Assembly (NCBI GenBank): GCA_028290765.1
Contig: JAQGJF010000103.1
Span: 1-7,397 of the forward strand
DNA from: Tardiphaga sp.
GTDB lineage: Bacteria > Pseudomonadota > Alphaproteobacteria > Rhizobiales > Xanthobacteraceae
Direction: 5' to 3'
DNA: 7,397 bases
Shown: positions 6,127 through 7,397 of the stretch, one piece after another
Layout of the letters: each line of letters opens with the position of its first letter
Position numbering within the stretch: the first letter of the stretch is position 1
Notes under the pieces: generated by a model
Seen by the model: the letters and a program-made list of their open reading frames with translations, nothing else
Database searches by the model: none
What the model was told of the DNA's origin: nothing
Program-made: the position numbers and the translations under genes

Positions 6127-7041
6127 GTGCGCGGTGTATTTGTCGATGCCAATGAATCTCTGGCGGTGATCTTCGAGCGACTCACGAAGAAAGGCGATCC
6201 CGATGTCCGCATCCATCGCGATCCCGACATCACGCCGGAGCAATACCCCGAGGTGCTCGGCGGCGCCGCTGTCGCGATCGTCGATCACACCGCACTGCCG
6301 ACCGAGATCGCAAAAAAATGCACCGGGCTGAAACACGTGGTGTTTCTCGGCACCGGCGCACGCAGCTACATGAACCCGGAAGAGCTGGCCGAACTCGGCA
6401 TCACGGTGCATCTGATCAAGGGTTACGGCGACACCGCGGTGGCGGAGTGCGCCATCGCGCTGATGTGGGCCGGCGCACGCGGCCTGGCCCAGATGGACCG
6501 CGAGATGCGCGCCGGCAACTGGCTGCGCGACGACGGCGTGCAGCTCACCGGCAAGACCCTGGGGCTGATCGGATTCGGCGGTATCGCCGCGGAAGTCGCC
6601 CGGATCGCGCTCGGCAGCGGCCTGCGGGTGATCGCCTGGAACCGGACGCCGAAGAAATCGCCCAAGGTCGCGTTCGTCGAGCTCGATGAGCTCTTGACCG
6701 AGAGCGACGTGATCTCGCTGCATCTGTTGTTGAATGACGAGACCCGCGGGCTTGTCTCGCGCGCCTGCATTGAAGCCATGAAGCCGGGCGTCATCCTGGT
6801 CAACACCGCACGCGGCGCGCTGGTCGACGAGGAAGCGATGATCGAGGCGCTCAATTCAGGTCACATCAGGCATGCCGGGCTCGACGTCTTCAACATCGAG
6901 CCGCTGCCCGCCGATCATGCGCTGACCAAGCTTCCCAATGTCACGCTGTCAGCGCACTCGGCGTTCCGCACGCCGGAGGCAAGCGAGAATTTGATCGAGG
7001 CGGCGCTGCAGCATTGCCGAAGGATTGCGAAGGGGAAATAA
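6127..7041 (+). CDS. D-isomer-specific 2-hydroxyacid dehydrogenase family protein
   Basis: 304 residues from a GTG start with AAGGAG six bases upstream (6115-6120). The in-frame ATG at 6022 lies inside the M20 gene and has no comparable site. The protein has the two-domain architecture of the family: a substrate domain (about 1-100 and the C-terminus) around a Rossmann cofactor domain (about 101-275). Seen: TGKTLGLIGFGGIAAEVAR (141-159) with the GxGGxA dinucleotide loop, LVNTARGALVDEE (224-236) with catalytic R229, LDVFNIEPLP (252-261) with E258, and SAHSAF (275-280) with the general acid H277. The residue after beta-strand 2, usually Asp in NAD enzymes, is N172 followed by R173, which suggests NADP(H) preference. 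It should reduce a 2-oxo acid to a D-2-hydroxy acid or the reverse. The substrate is unknown. It follows the M20 gene by 38 bases and probably shares its transcript. Confidence 0.92.
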   Translation: MRGVFVDANESLAVIFERLTKKGDPDVRIHRDPDITPEQYPEVLGGAAVAIVDHTALPTEIAKKCTGLKHVVFLGTGARSYMNPEELAELGITVHLIKGYGDTAVAECAIALMWAGARGLAQMDREMRAGNWLRDDGVQLTGKTLGLIGFGGIAAEVARIALGSGLRVIAWNRTPKKSPKVAFVELDELLTESDVISLHLLLNDETRGLVSRACIEAMKPGVILVNTARGALVDEEAMIEALNSGHIRHAGLDVFNIEPLPADHALTKLPNVTLSAHSAFRTPEASENLIEAALQHCRRIAKGK

Positions 7042-7066
7042 GAGCGCATACGCAAACTGGCAACGC

Positions 7067-7092
7067 CATTGCGAGGAGCTCTTGCGACGACG
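7067..7092. repeat. Fragment of a dispersed intergenic repeat
   Basis: The string CATTGCGAGGAGCTCTTGCG, continuing into ACGACG, resembles the start of the CGTCATTGCGAGGAGC...GCGACGAAGCAATCC repeat that I recognise as common between genes in Bradyrhizobium and relatives. Only part of that unit is present. It sits between two convergent genes, the usual place for such elements. The family assignment is from memory. Confidence 0.5.
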
Positions 7093-7093
7093 G

Positions 7094-7116
7094 CGTCCGG
7101 GACGACGCAGTGCGTC
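7094..7116. terminator. Possible bidirectional terminator hairpins
   Basis: Two small adjacent stems lie between the convergent genes: CGTC-CGG-GACG (7094-7104) and GACGC-AGT-GCGTC (7104-7116). Position suits transcription termination from both sides, but the stems are short and there is no T-tract, so a standard intrinsic terminator is not shown. Confidence 0.25.
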
Positions 7117-7118
7117 AC

Positions 7119-7397
7119 CTAAGGCGCGCTTCGAATACCGTCTTTTTCCGCCTGGGATATCAGCCGGGCTGCATCGTCTGGCAGCAGGAAGCGCTGGGCA
7201 ACCAGGTCGTCGGCGGCCTTCTTGAAGGCGGCGACGTAAGCCTCCTTGGTCGGATAGCGCTCTTCAATCGAGGGACGAGGGTCTCCGGTCGCGAGACGTT
7301 CCTGTCTCGTCGACGCGAACGGGATAAAGCTGCCGCTCAAGGTGCAGAATCCATCCTCGAAGAACTCCTTGTTGAACAAATTCCAGCCAGTGTAGGT
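7119..7397 (-). CDS. Alpha/beta hydrolase domain-containing protein, C-terminal fragment (5' part outside window)
   Basis: The frame is open from the right edge to a TAG at 7119-7121, giving the last 92 residues of a larger protein. The tail resembles the C-terminus of the large 'alpha/beta hydrolase domain' proteins (Pfam PF20091, Abhydrolase_10; members are typically several hundred residues). The matching stretches are TYTGWNLFNK at the edge, SGSFIPFASTRQERLATGDP, then PSIEERYPTKEAYVAAF and the final helix with DLVAQRFLLPDDAARLI. A TTG inside the edge sequence could be mistaken for a start, but conserved sequence continues upstream of it. The catalytic nucleophile and most of the domain lie outside the window, so no activity can be assessed. 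It is convergent with the dehydrogenase gene and need not belong to the same pathway. Confidence 0.8.
   Translation of the reverse strand, partial: TYTGWNLFNKEFFEDGFCTLSGSFIPFASTRQERLATGDPRPSIEERYPTKEAYVAAFKKAADDLVAQRFLLPDDAARLISQAEKDGIRSAP

Noticed and set aside
5884..6723. 279-residue open frame antisense to the M20 and dehydrogenase genes
   Set aside because: Spans two real genes and their gap on the other strand with no family signature.

Overview
The window looks like chromosomal DNA from an alphaproteobacterium of the Bradyrhizobium/Rhodopseudomonas group. The coding regions are uniformly GC-rich, with strong G/C preference at third codon positions. The encoded families (LIV-type ABC importer, DUF1445 hydro-lyase-like protein, M20 carbamoylase, large alpha/beta hydrolase) are common there, and two intergenic palindromic repeats resemble those scattered through these genomes. 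The assignment rests on recognition, not on a search.

Left half, minus strand (read from about 3800 down to 1): a DUF1445/YcsI-family gene (2911-3753), a LIV-type substrate-binding protein (1538-2824), a LivH-type permease (523-1401, TTG start) and a LivM-type permease (1-523, cut by the window edge). The permease genes overlap by one base. The binding-protein and LivH genes are separated by a compound palindromic repeat (1428-1562), which also encodes the last codons of the binding protein. The ATP-binding subunits are not in view and may lie beyond the left edge.

Centre: a 119-base divergent intergenic region (3754-3872) holds a perfect 9-bp inverted repeat containing a T-N11-A core, the typical form of a LysR-type regulator site. 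It lies next to a plausible minus-strand promoter.

Right half, plus strand: a LysR-type regulator (3873-4790), an M20-family N-carbamoyl-amino-acid hydrolase/allantoate amidohydrolase-like enzyme (4835-6088) and a D-2-hydroxyacid dehydrogenase family protein (6127-7041, GTG start), closely spaced and probably co-transcribed. A convergent gene at the right edge (7119-7397, minus) is the C-terminal end of a large alpha/beta-hydrolase-domain protein. A degraded repeat and two small hairpins lie between the converging genes.

Taken together, this reads as a regulated uptake-and-catabolism locus. The LysR protein probably controls the divergent importer operon. The importer would bring in an amino-acid-like or N-carbamoyl/ureido compound, the M20 enzyme would remove the carbamoyl or ureido group, and the DUF1445 protein and dehydrogenase would act on related intermediates. 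The substrate cannot be read from the sequence. I see no phage, transposon, CRISPR, tRNA or rRNA, and no defence-type system.
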